From contig WFWK01000070.1 of NCBI GenBank assembly GCA_015491135.1, forward strand, positions 1 through 35,953: 35,953 nt of DNA, in the 5' to 3' direction. The DNA is from Patescibacteria group bacterium. GTDB taxonomy: Bacteria; Patescibacteriota; Minisyncoccia; Phycocordibacterales; UBA2100. The notes beneath the pieces are model-generated. The model had not been told where the DNA came from. It saw only the letters and a list, made by a program, of their open reading frames with translations, and did no database searches. Both the position numbers and the translations under genes were made by a program. The first letter of the stretch is position 1. Each line of letters begins with the position of its first letter. Of the stretch, positions 7,879 through 14,361 are shown one piece after another.

Positions 7879-8601
7879 ATTTATCAAATTAAATAGGTCT
7901 TGTTTTTCTTGTTTTGTCAACTCTCTTTTGTTGCCTTCTTTTACATCAAGTTTTAAGTTAAGCATTTGAATTCTTTTGAGATTTTCAACGGTGTAGCCGA
8001 GTGCTGCGCACATTCTGCGAATTTGATGTTTTTTGCCTTCAGTTAGTGAAATCATCAATTCACGTTCGGAGAGTTTTTTTGTCTTGGCCGGCTTTGTAAT
8101 GTAGCCCTCTATGTTTACACCTGATTGCATCATTTTAAGGTGCTTGTCTTTTAGGGGTTTGTTTACCACTACAGTATACACTCTCTCATGAGCAAATTCG
8201 GGATTTAAAATTTTGTTTACAATACGTCCGTCGTTTGTAAGAAGCATTAGCCCACTTGATGCTTTGTCCAACCTTCCTACCGGGAAAAAGTTTTTTGGTA
8301 ATTTGGCATACTCTATCGCAGAGACTTCGTTTCTTTGTGGATTGTGACTTACCACACCGCGAGGTTTGTTAAATATAAAATATTTATACTCTCCAAGTAG
8401 GTCCTTTGCTTTTGGTAAGAGCTCAACCTTGTCCGCCGATGTTATTTTTTGCCCGATTTGCGCCTTTTTACCGTTTACAAGTACCGCGCCGGCCTCTATA
8501 AGCCTGTCGGCCGCTCTGCGCGAGCATACATTGTTTAGATAAAGGTATCTGTTGATACGAATCGGTTTTTCTTCAGATTGTTTGTTCATATGAGTTTTCA
8601 T
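7864..8601 (-). CDS. RsuA/RluB-family rRNA pseudouridine synthase
   Basis: The 245-aa enzyme has an N-terminal S4 RNA-binding domain (RINRYLYLNNVCSRRAADRLIEAG) and a pseudouridine synthase domain with the catalytic aspartate in VGRLDKASSGLMLLTND. EGKKHQIRRMCAALGYTV is typical of the RsuA/RluB/RluE/RluF group, which isomerises specific uridines of 16S or 23S rRNA. Which site it modifies cannot be told. The start could be 8601 or the in-frame ATG at 8589. It is divergent from the DUF192 gene with only 19 bp between starts, so the two promoters must overlap in the TATAATATA stretch at 8609-8617. Confidence 0.9.
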   Translation of the reverse strand: MKTHMNKQSEEKPIRINRYLYLNNVCSRRAADRLIEAGAVLVNGKKAQIGQKITSADKVELLPKAKDLLGEYKYFIFNKPRGVVSHNPQRNEVSAIEYAKLPKNFFPVGRLDKASSGLMLLTNDGRIVNKILNPEFAHERVYTVVVNKPLKDKHLKMMQSGVNIEGYITKPAKTKKLSERELMISLTEGKKHQIRRMCAALGYTVENLKRIQMLNLKLDVKEGNKRELTKQEKQDLFNLINLKDS

Positions 8602-8608
8602 TACATGC

Positions 8609-8614
8609 TATAAT
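8609..8614 (+). promoter_or_regulatory. -10 box of leaderless DUF192 gene, shared with divergent gene
   Basis: Extended TGcTATAAT with 6 nt (ataaaa) before the ATG at 8621. Transcription would start at or within a base of the start codon. On the opposite strand the same AT-rich stretch reads TATATT and could serve the pseudouridine synthase gene. Confidence 0.7.
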
Positions 8615-8620
8615 ATAAAA

Positions 8621-9088
8621 ATGAAACTTCAAACCGCAGAAACTACAATCTTAGCGATAACTATATTTTTTGTGGCCTTTTTGGGTTATGGAATACTTAA
8701 AGCTTCTCCAAAGGTTATACAAGGAATGCACACATTTAATGCAGTTTTCGCAGGAGTTCCCATGACTTTGATTATTGCAGATGAGCCAGCTGAGTACAAG
8801 GTCGGACTCTCCGAGCTTTCGCATCTTCCGCGCAACCAAGGCATGCTTTTTGTTTTTGACAAGCCTGATAAATGGAGGGTATCAACCAAGGGTTTGAATT
8901 TCCCAATTGATATTTTTTGGTTGGATGAAAACTTTGTAGTGATAGATATGTACAGATACGCTCCACCGAGTGACTATTATTTTATTTTCACACCCAAACA
9001 CAAGGCCAAATACATATTGGAGACAAACGCTGATTTTGCCGATATTCATAACATAGAAATAGGGGATAAACTTTATCTTCAAGAATAA
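8621..9088 (+). CDS. DUF192 family protein with N-terminal membrane anchor
   Basis: The 155-aa protein starts with a hydrophobic helix (ILAITIFFVAFLGYGILKA, residues 10-28), followed by an exported DUF192 domain. The domain shows GLSELSHLPRNQGMLFVFD, WRVSTKGLNFPIDIFWLDE and the aromatic YRYAPPSDYYFIFTPKHKAKYILETN region typical of the family. The function of DUF192 is not established; many members are secreted. The gene begins with no Shine-Dalgarno, 6 nt after a perfect extended -10 box. No terminator is seen downstream before the nrdJ regulatory region. Confidence 0.88.
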   Translation: MKLQTAETTILAITIFFVAFLGYGILKASPKVIQGMHTFNAVFAGVPMTLIIADEPAEYKVGLSELSHLPRNQGMLFVFDKPDKWRVSTKGLNFPIDIFWLDENFVVIDMYRYAPPSDYYFIFTPKHKAKYILETNADFADIHNIEIGDKLYLQE

Positions 9089-9126
9089 CAGCTCTGGACA
9101 AGTGCTTAAAAATACTTGCTGGTAAT

Positions 9127-9135
9127 TTATCCACA
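9127..9135 (+). promoter_or_regulatory. DnaA-box match upstream of nrdJ
   Basis: TTATCCACA is identical to the consensus DnaA box. It lies just upstream of or at the -35 position of the likely nrdJ promoter (-10 TAAAAT at 9158-9163). DnaA control of ribonucleotide reductase genes is known in other bacteria (E. coli nrdAB); here it is inferred from a single site. Confidence 0.5.
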
Positions 9136-9191
9136 AGACAAGTTTTTGCAAGTTGTTTAAAATCTAAGCATTAGAAGAATAAAAAAAGCGC

Positions 9192-11516
9192 ATGACTAAA
9201 AAGGCAAGTACTACTCAAAAAAAGTACCAAAAATTTGTGCCGAAAATACGAAAAAGAGACGGCTCTTTGGTGCCATTTGAGTTTGACAAAATAGCAAGAG
9301 CGATACACAAAGCAATGATAGCTTCCAAAGAAGGCTCGGAGGAAGAAGCCGTATTGGTTGCTCATAAGGTAGTGGCTGACATTGTTCGCATAGCTCGCAA
9401 GTACAAAGATTTTATACCTACGGTTGAAGGAATTCAGGATGAAGTGGAAAGGCAACTAATGCTTTCTGACTATGTAAATACGGCCAAAAATTACATTTTA
9501 TACCGCGCGGAGAGAAATAAGATGCGCGAGCAAAAGCGTATTGAGATTCCAGAGCATGTTCGCAAGCTGGTAAAGGAGAGTAAAAAGTATTTCAAGGACA
9601 ATCCGTTGGGTGAGTTTGTCTATACAAGAACTTACGCGCGCTGGATTCCCGAGGAAAATAGAAGAGAGACATGGATAGAAACAGTTGACAGATACATGTC
9701 TTTCATGAAAGAGAATTTGGGCAAAAAACTGAAAAGTAAAGAGTATGAAGAGTTGCGTGAAGCGATCCTAAAACAGGAAGTTATGCCTTCTATGAGACTT
9801 ATGCAGTTTGCAGGCCCGGCAGCGAGAAGATGTAACGTTGTTGCGTATAACTGTTCATACATTGCCCCCACCAAGCTGACGGATTTTGCCGAAATAATGT
9901 ATCTATCAATGAGCGGAACCGGGGTTGGATTTTCAGTTGAAAGTGATACTGTGCAGAAACTGCCACAGATAAAAAGACAAACGGGAGAAAAATTGCCAAC
10001 ACATGTTGTGGCCGATTCAAAAGAAGGGTGGTGTGACGCTTTGACCGCCGGTTTGAAAGCTTGGTACTCCGGAAAAGATATAGATTTTGATTATTCAAAA
10101 CTGCGCCCCGCAGGAGCGCGCTTAAAGACCATGGGGGGTAAAAGCTCCGGTCCGGATCCTCTTAGAAGTCTTATGCAGTTTGCACGCGAGAGGATTTTAT
10201 CAAGACAGGGTAAGAGACTTCGCAACATAGATGTACATGACATAATTTGTAAAATAGGTGAGGTTGTTGTCGCCGGAGGAACTCGCAGAAGTGCCATGAT
10301 ATCCCTGTCTGATTTGGATGACGAGCTAATGCGCGATGCTAAAAAGGGAGCGTTTTATACCACAGACCCTCACAGAATGATGGCCAACAACTCGGCTATT
10401 TATTTGGAAAAACCGACAGCCAGCCAGTTTTTGGAAGAGTGGCTTGCGCTGGTTAAAAGCGGCTCCGGAGAAAGAGGCATTTTCAACAGAGGATCACTGA
10501 AAAATCAAATCCCGGAGAGAAGACTGGAGTACTTCAGAAAGAAGTTCAAAATCAAAAAGGGCGCCGATGTGGGGCCATTGCCGCTTGGTACGAACCCGTG
10601 TGGCGAGGTGCTGTTGCAATCAAAACAGTTCTGTAACCTCACCGAAGTTATAGCTCGCAAAAAAGACACGGAGAAAACCTTACTTAGGAAAGCGAGATTG
10701 GCCGCCATATTGGGAACTTATCAAGCTTCTCTGACCAACTTTAAGTACCTCTCAAAACAATGGAAAAAGAATGTGGAGGAAGAAGCTTTGCTGGGTGTGT
10801 CAATTACAGGGCAGTGGGATTCACCGGCTGTTAGAAACCCAAAAACTTTAAGAAAAATGAGAGAGATGGTAGTTAAAACAAACCAAGAGTTTGCAAAGCG
10901 TTTTGGCATAAATCCTGCTACCGCCGCCACAAGTATAAAACCGTCAGGAACCGTCTCACAAACATTTGACACTTCCTCGGGAATGCACCCGCGTCATGCG
11001 CAATACTACATAAGACGAATCAGAATTTCGGCAACCGATGCTTTGTTTAAATTAATGAAAGACCAAGGTGTTCCTTATCACCCCGAGGTTGGACAAGATC
11101 CGAAAAATCCGAACACGTATGTGTTGGAGTTTCCGGTTAAAGCACCTGAAGGCTCGGTGTTTAAAGACGATCTGTCAGCTATAGAGCAACTTGAGTACTG
11201 GAAGATGGTTAAGCTAAACTACACGGAGCACAACCCTTCCGTTACCATCTCGGTTGGAGAAGACGAGTGGATTGAAGTTGCAAATTGGCTTTATGAAAAC
11301 TGGGACATACTAGGTGGACTTTCATTCTTGCCTCGCTCTGATTTTGTCTACCAACTTGCTCCATATGAGGAGATAACAAAAGAAGAGTATGAAAAATTAA
11401 AGAAACGCGTAAAAGATATTGACTACGCAAAGCTTATGCTCTATGAGATGGAAGATGAGACAGATGTTAAAAAAGAGCTCGCTTGTGCCGGTGGAGTTTG
11501 TGAGATTGAAATTTAA
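9192..11516 (+). CDS. nrdJ: Class II (adenosylcobalamin-dependent) ribonucleotide reductase
   Basis: The 774-aa enzyme makes deoxyribonucleotides using a thiyl radical generated from adenosylcobalamin. Residues about 16-110 form an ATP-cone allosteric domain (IRKRDGSLVPFEFDKIARAI). The catalytic barrel has the first redox cysteine in VVAYNCSY (about C221), the radical cysteine in GTNPCGE (about C469), the partner cysteine in QFCNLTEV and a C-terminal shuttle pair CAGGVC. PSGTVSQTFDTSSGMHPRHA and the overall length match monomeric NrdJ triphosphate reductases. No cobalamin riboswitch is visible upstream. A bidirectional terminator follows. CPR bacteria generally lack B12 synthesis, so the cofactor is probably imported (inference). 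Confidence 0.95.
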   Translation: MTKKASTTQKKYQKFVPKIRKRDGSLVPFEFDKIARAIHKAMIASKEGSEEEAVLVAHKVVADIVRIARKYKDFIPTVEGIQDEVERQLMLSDYVNTAKNYILYRAERNKMREQKRIEIPEHVRKLVKESKKYFKDNPLGEFVYTRTYARWIPEENRRETWIETVDRYMSFMKENLGKKLKSKEYEELREAILKQEVMPSMRLMQFAGPAARRCNVVAYNCSYIAPTKLTDFAEIMYLSMSGTGVGFSVESDTVQKLPQIKRQTGEKLPTHVVADSKEGWCDALTAGLKAWYSGKDIDFDYSKLRPAGARLKTMGGKSSGPDPLRSLMQFARERILSRQGKRLRNIDVHDIICKIGEVVVAGGTRRSAMISLSDLDDELMRDAKKGAFYTTDPHRMMANNSAIYLEKPTASQFLEEWLALVKSGSGERGIFNRGSLKNQIPERRLEYFRKKFKIKKGADVGPLPLGTNPCGEVLLQSKQFCNLTEVIARKKDTEKTLLRKARLAAILGTYQASLTNFKYLSKQWKKNVEEEALLGVSITGQWDSPAVRNPKTLRKMREMVVKTNQEFAKRFGINPATAATSIKPSGTVSQTFDTSSGMHPRHAQYYIRRIRISATDALFKLMKDQGVPYHPEVGQDPKNPNTYVLEFPVKAPEGSVFKDDLSAIEQLEYWKMVKLNYTEHNPSVTISVGEDEWIEVANWLYENWDILGGLSFLPRSDFVYQLAPYEEITKEEYEKLKKRVKDIDYAKLMLYEMEDETDVKKELACAGGVCEIEI

Positions 11517-11533
11517 AACCGAAACTAAGTAGA

Positions 11534-11568
11534 AAAACCGCCACCGATTTAGCTTCGGTGGCGGTTTT
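11534..11568. terminator. Bidirectional terminator between nrdJ and rdgB
   Basis: Perfect 14-bp stem AAAACCGCCACCGA / TCGGTGGCGGTTTT with a 7-nt loop. It has a T-tract on both strands and sits between two convergent genes. Confidence 0.93.
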
Positions 11569-11622
11569 ATATTTATAATTGTTTTCAAACAAGCTTTATG
11601 TTGTTTTGGAAATAGGTATTTT

Positions 11623-12183
11623 CTACGATTGCAATTCTTTTATCATTTTTTCAAGCGCCAGCTTGCGCATTGATATACTGTTTTTCTCCTCGGGAGACAT
11701 CTCAGCAAAGGTTTTCTCATATCCGTCGGGTATGAATATAAAATCCCAACCAAATCCGTTATTTCCGGATTTTTCTTTTGATATAACACCTTTCAGCTCC
11801 CCGGTGAAGATGTGTGTTTTTGAGCCGTCAAAAAATGCTACAGCGGTTTTTGCCACAGCTTCTCTTTCTTGTTCGTTTTCAAGCATTTTTAAAATTCCAT
11901 CAACTCCCACTGTAAAGAGGAACCATTTTATAAGCGCTCCCGGGAGTTTATTCCAAGCTGTAAATTCCAAGGAAGAGTCTTCAACCAAAGTTGGTTTTCC
12001 GATCAGTTTGTAAGCTACTTTTGCTTTTTCTTCAACCACTTTTTCTACATCAATTTCTTGTATTTCAGGTAAATCAACCGAGACTGCTTCCAGTTCGGAG
12101 TTTAAAATTTCACTAAACTCTCTCAATTTGTTTTTGTTTCCGGTGGCAAAATATTTTGGAACATATTTATTGTTTGCTTGCAT
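11623..12183 (-). CDS. rdgB: Non-canonical purine NTP pyrophosphatase (RdgB/HAM1)
   Basis: The enzyme hydrolyses dITP, ITP and XTP to monophosphates and keeps them out of DNA and RNA. The 186-aa protein has the family motifs FATGNKNKLREF, VEDSSLEF, and GFGWDFIFIPDGYEKTFAEM followed by EEKNSISMRKLA. The ATG at 12183 is only 10 nt beyond the 3' end of tRNA-Thr(CGT) on the same strand, with no room for a separate promoter. The gene is therefore probably co-transcribed with the two tRNA-Thr genes and freed by tRNA 3' processing. Confidence 0.93.
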   Translation of the reverse strand: MQANNKYVPKYFATGNKNKLREFSEILNSELEAVSVDLPEIQEIDVEKVVEEKAKVAYKLIGKPTLVEDSSLEFTAWNKLPGALIKWFLFTVGVDGILKMLENEQEREAVAKTAVAFFDGSKTHIFTGELKGVISKEKSGNNGFGWDFIFIPDGYEKTFAEMSPEEKNSISMRKLALEKMIKELQS

Positions 12184-12193
12184 ACTAATTTAG

Positions 12194-12266
12194 AGCCGAG
12201 AACGGGACTCGAACCCGTGACCTACCGCTTACGAAGCGGTTGCTCTACCAACTGAGCTATCTCGGC
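12194..12266 (-). tRNA. tRNA-Thr(CGT)
   Basis: Full cloverleaf on the minus strand: acceptor GCCGAGA / TCTCGGC, anticodon stem ACCGC / GCGGT with loop TTCGTAA (anticodon CGT), T-loop TTCGAGT. Discriminator U, no encoded CCA. Lies between tRNA-Thr(GGT) and rdgB. Confidence 0.96.
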
Positions 12267-12319
12267 TTAACAAGACTGGTGATTGTAATGGTTTCAAATT
12301 CATGACAAATCAATTTTTG

Positions 12320-12392
12320 AGCCACTGTCCGGGATCGAACCGGAGACCTCACCCTTACCATGGGTGCGCTCTACCTACTGAGCTACAGTGGC
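12320..12392 (-). tRNA. tRNA-Thr(GGT)
   Basis: Acceptor GCCACTG / CAGTGGC, anticodon stem CACCC / GGGTG with loop ATGGTAA (anticodon GGT), T-loop TTCGATC. Discriminator U, no encoded CCA. A TATAAT -10 box on the minus strand (12416-12421) lies 23 bp upstream of the mature 5' end. First gene of a likely tRNA-tRNA-rdgB transcript. Confidence 0.96.
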
Positions 12393-12459
12393 AACTCAAA
12401 GGTATTTTGCCAAAAATTATAAATTCTGCAACCGACAAAATTACACAAAAAATCAAAAC

Positions 12460-12629
12460 AAAAAAGCGGAGGCATCACATAGGGGTGATACTGTTGCAGA
12501 GCCACTCGAGGAGGTTCTGTGGACGAACCTTCTCTCTGTCCGCACCATCTCAAATGCGGCTGGAGTTACAACAGTGACCCGTAGATGGGTCGCCTCCGCG
12601 AGATTCCGGGATGGCGCCCTCCCGGAACC
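12460..12629 (-). ncRNA. Candidate structured noncoding RNA, unidentified
   Basis: About 170 nt with its own strong promoter (12636-12663) and a T-rich 3' end on the minus strand (TTTTTTGTTTTG after the closing stem). Predicted fold: a 5' hairpin CCGGGA / TCCCGG, then a closing stem GCGGAGGC / GCCTCCGC (12592-12599 / 12466-12473). The closing stem holds hairpin GACCC / GGGTC, stem ACTGTTG / CAACAGT and hairpin ATCAC / GTGAT in a four-way junction. The inner arm holds CCGCA / TGCGG and CAGAG / CTCTG hairpins. An ACCTCCT stretch resembles the anti-Shine-Dalgarno sequence. It does not match the SRP, RNase P or tmRNA signatures I know; 6S-like function is possible on size alone. No open frame of note. 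Confidence 0.6.
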
Positions 12630-12635
12630 ACTTTA

Positions 12636-12663
12636 GTTATAACACACTTCAACATTAAGTCAA
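12636..12663 (-). promoter_or_regulatory. Promoter of the candidate ncRNA
   Basis: On the minus strand: -35 TTGACT (12658-12663), 16-bp spacer, -10 TATAAC (12636-12641) with an extended TG. It is among the best promoter matches in the window and has no gene behind it except the ncRNA. Confidence 0.75.
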
Positions 12664-12667
12664 TACA

Positions 12668-12684
12668 ACAAGTTCGGACCTTGT
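12668..12684. promoter_or_regulatory. Palindromic operator candidate upstream of ncRNA promoter
   Basis: ACAAGTTCGGACCTTGT, an inverted repeat with one mismatch. On the minus strand it reads ACAAGGTCCGAACTTGT and lies 4 bp upstream of the -35 box, exactly as the related palindrome at 5818-5834 does. The flank AAATTACAAG is also shared. It lies about 47 bp upstream of the CofE-like gene on the other strand as well. Confidence 0.65.
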
Positions 12685-12730
12685 AATTTAAAAAACTGAC
12701 TTCTCTGTTTTTTCATGTTAAAATTATTTT

Positions 12731-13432
12731 ATGGTTATTTTGGAAAAACCTCATCTTGGAAAAAAATTTGAAGTGGTTGTAGATGGGCAAACTTTTAGAC
12801 GTTTTCCGGTTAAAACCAAAGTTATAATGCCGGGCGATAATTTGGCGCAAATAATAGTTGATGAACTGAAAGATATGGCTTCAGACGGAGATGTGATTTT
12901 AGTTGCCGAATCCGCTTTAGCGGCCGATCAAGGCAGAGCAATTCCGGTCGAAAAAATAAAGCCGGGATTTTGGGCGAATTTTTTGACAAAATACATGACA
13001 AAAACTGAAGCCGGAATAGGAGCTTCAGATCCGCTTACCATGCAGGTTGTAATAGATGAAGTTGGTCTTTTTAAAGTTTTGCTTGGCGCATCTGCTGCCG
13101 CGGTTACAAAACCCTTTGGAATTAAAGGTGTTTTTTACAGAATAGTTGGCGATCAAGCTCGTGGAGTTGACGGTCCGGCCGATTATGTTATTCCTCCATA
13201 TAACAGACATGTGGTGCGAAATCCTTTGAATCCGGGGAAATGGGCAAAAGAAGTTGAGGGTATGTTTGACAAAAAAGTTGTCGTTATGGTAATGGATGCA
13301 AATGATTTGGGGGTAAATATTTTAGAGCCTGAGACGGCAGAGCTTGAGAAGCTTGGATTAGAGCTTGCTTTTGATAACCCTCTTGGACAGAGTGACGAGT
13401 CAACTCCCGTTTTGTGGTGCAAAAAACTCTGA
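12731..13432 (+). CDS. CofE-like protein (F420-0:gamma-glutamyl ligase family)
   Basis: The 233-aa protein resembles the F420-0:gamma-glutamyl ligase fold, with VKTKVIMPGDNLAQIIVDEL near the N-terminus, DGDVILVAES, the GIGASDPLTMQV region and a C-terminal VVVMVMDANDLGVNILEPE segment. In methanogens and actinobacteria CofE adds glutamates to coenzyme F420. No F420 genes are visible here and CPR bacteria are not known to make F420, so it probably ligates an amino acid to something else; the substrate is unknown. The extended -10 TGtTAAAAT (12716-12724) ends 6 nt before the ATG, giving a leaderless start. Confidence 0.75.
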   Translation: MVILEKPHLGKKFEVVVDGQTFRRFPVKTKVIMPGDNLAQIIVDELKDMASDGDVILVAESALAADQGRAIPVEKIKPGFWANFLTKYMTKTEAGIGASDPLTMQVVIDEVGLFKVLLGASAAAVTKPFGIKGVFYRIVGDQARGVDGPADYVIPPYNRHVVRNPLNPGKWAKEVEGMFDKKVVVMVMDANDLGVNILEPETAELEKLGLELAFDNPLGQSDESTPVLWCKKL

Positions 13433-13483
13433 GGCGCAAAGTTGCAGGGTTTGCAGAATTCCTAAATTATGTAAACTTTCGGT

Positions 13484-14335
13484 ATGAACTCTGATGATAT
13501 CAAGCAAAAACTTAAAGAAATTGAAAAACAAATGAGTGACCCACAGTTTTGGTCTGACCCGCAAAAAGCTCAAGAAGTAGTTGCTGAATATCAAGCGCTA
13601 AAAGAGGGGAAAACCTCTTTTGATAAATACGACAATGGCGGAGCGATAGTTCGTCTTATGTCCGGAGCCGGTGGAGATGATGCAGAAGATTTCACAAAAA
13701 TGCTCTACAGAATGTACACGCGTTTTGTACAAGAGAAAAATTGGGAAATTAAAATTTTGGATGTAAACGAAAGTTCTGCCGGTTTAAGAAGCATATCTTT
13801 TGAAGTTGTGGGAGTTGGCGTTTATGGTGAACTGAAAAACGAAAGCGGTGTGCACAGATTGGTTAGAATATCACCATTTAACGCTCAAGGGAAAAGACAA
13901 ACCAGTTTTGCTATGGTGGAGGTTTTGCCAATTGTCTCAATGTCCGAAGTTTCTCTCAAAGATGAAGATTTGGAGATATCTTTTTCGCGTTCAGGCGGAA
14001 AAGGCGGGCAGAACGTAAACAAAGTTGAAACGGCGGTTAGAATTAAACACATACCGACAGGAATTGTGGTGAAGTGCACAGAAGAGAGAACTCAGCAGAG
14101 AAACAGAGAAAAAGCTCTGCAGATGTTAGCGGGAAAACTTTTTGCGCTTCAACAGGAAAAGCAAAAACAAGAGCAGGAAGAGTATGCAGTTTCAAAAACC
14201 GTTAAAAACGAATGGGGTTCACAAAGGAGAAGCTATATTTTGCATCCTTACAAAAAAGTGAAAGACCATCTGACAGAGAAAGAAACATCGGATGTTGACT
14301 CTGTGCTTGATGGCAATCTCGAGCTTATAAAGTAG
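13484..14335 (+). CDS. prfB: Peptide chain release factor 2, short form
   Basis: RF2 recognises UAA and UGA and triggers peptide release. The sequence has the RF2 stop-codon motif SPF (RLVRISPFNAQGKRQTSFA) and the catalytic GGQ (RSGGKGGQNVNK). At 283 aa it is about 80 residues shorter than E. coli RF2. The loss falls in helical domain 1: SDPQFWSDPQKAQ is followed after about 20 residues by IVRLMSGAGGDDAEDF. There is no in-frame UGA frameshift site near the start, so the usual autoregulatory frameshift is absent. A TAAACT -10-like box ends 6 nt before the ATG. Its presence shows that UGA is a stop codon here. Confidence 0.95.
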   Translation: MNSDDIKQKLKEIEKQMSDPQFWSDPQKAQEVVAEYQALKEGKTSFDKYDNGGAIVRLMSGAGGDDAEDFTKMLYRMYTRFVQEKNWEIKILDVNESSAGLRSISFEVVGVGVYGELKNESGVHRLVRISPFNAQGKRQTSFAMVEVLPIVSMSEVSLKDEDLEISFSRSGGKGGQNVNKVETAVRIKHIPTGIVVKCTEERTQQRNREKALQMLAGKLFALQQEKQKQEQEEYAVSKTVKNEWGSQRRSYILHPYKKVKDHLTEKETSDVDSVLDGNLELIK

Positions 14336-14361
14336 TTTTTAATTCATGATATAATCCTTGA

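Noticed and set aside
9090..9191. Cobalamin riboswitch or NrdR box before nrdJ
   Set aside because: The region is too short, has no B12-box-like sequence, and no ACACTATAT-type NrdR repeats are seen.
12466..12480. Relation of GCGGAGGCAT in the ncRNA to the GGCGGAGGCAT motif in the tRNA-Val insert
   Set aside because: Ten shared bases without shared context; likely coincidence unless a wider search shows otherwise.
12460..12629. Identity as SRP RNA, RNase P RNA or tmRNA
   Set aside because: No GGAAG...GCAGC SRP core, no GAGGAAAGTCC P4 region of RNase P, and no tRNA-like acceptor with a tag ORF. Reported only as an unidentified structured RNA.
12302..12636. Plus-strand frames of 82-91 aa over the tRNA-Thr and ncRNA region
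   Set aside because: They read antisense through tRNA-Thr and the structured RNA and show composition of structured RNA, not protein.
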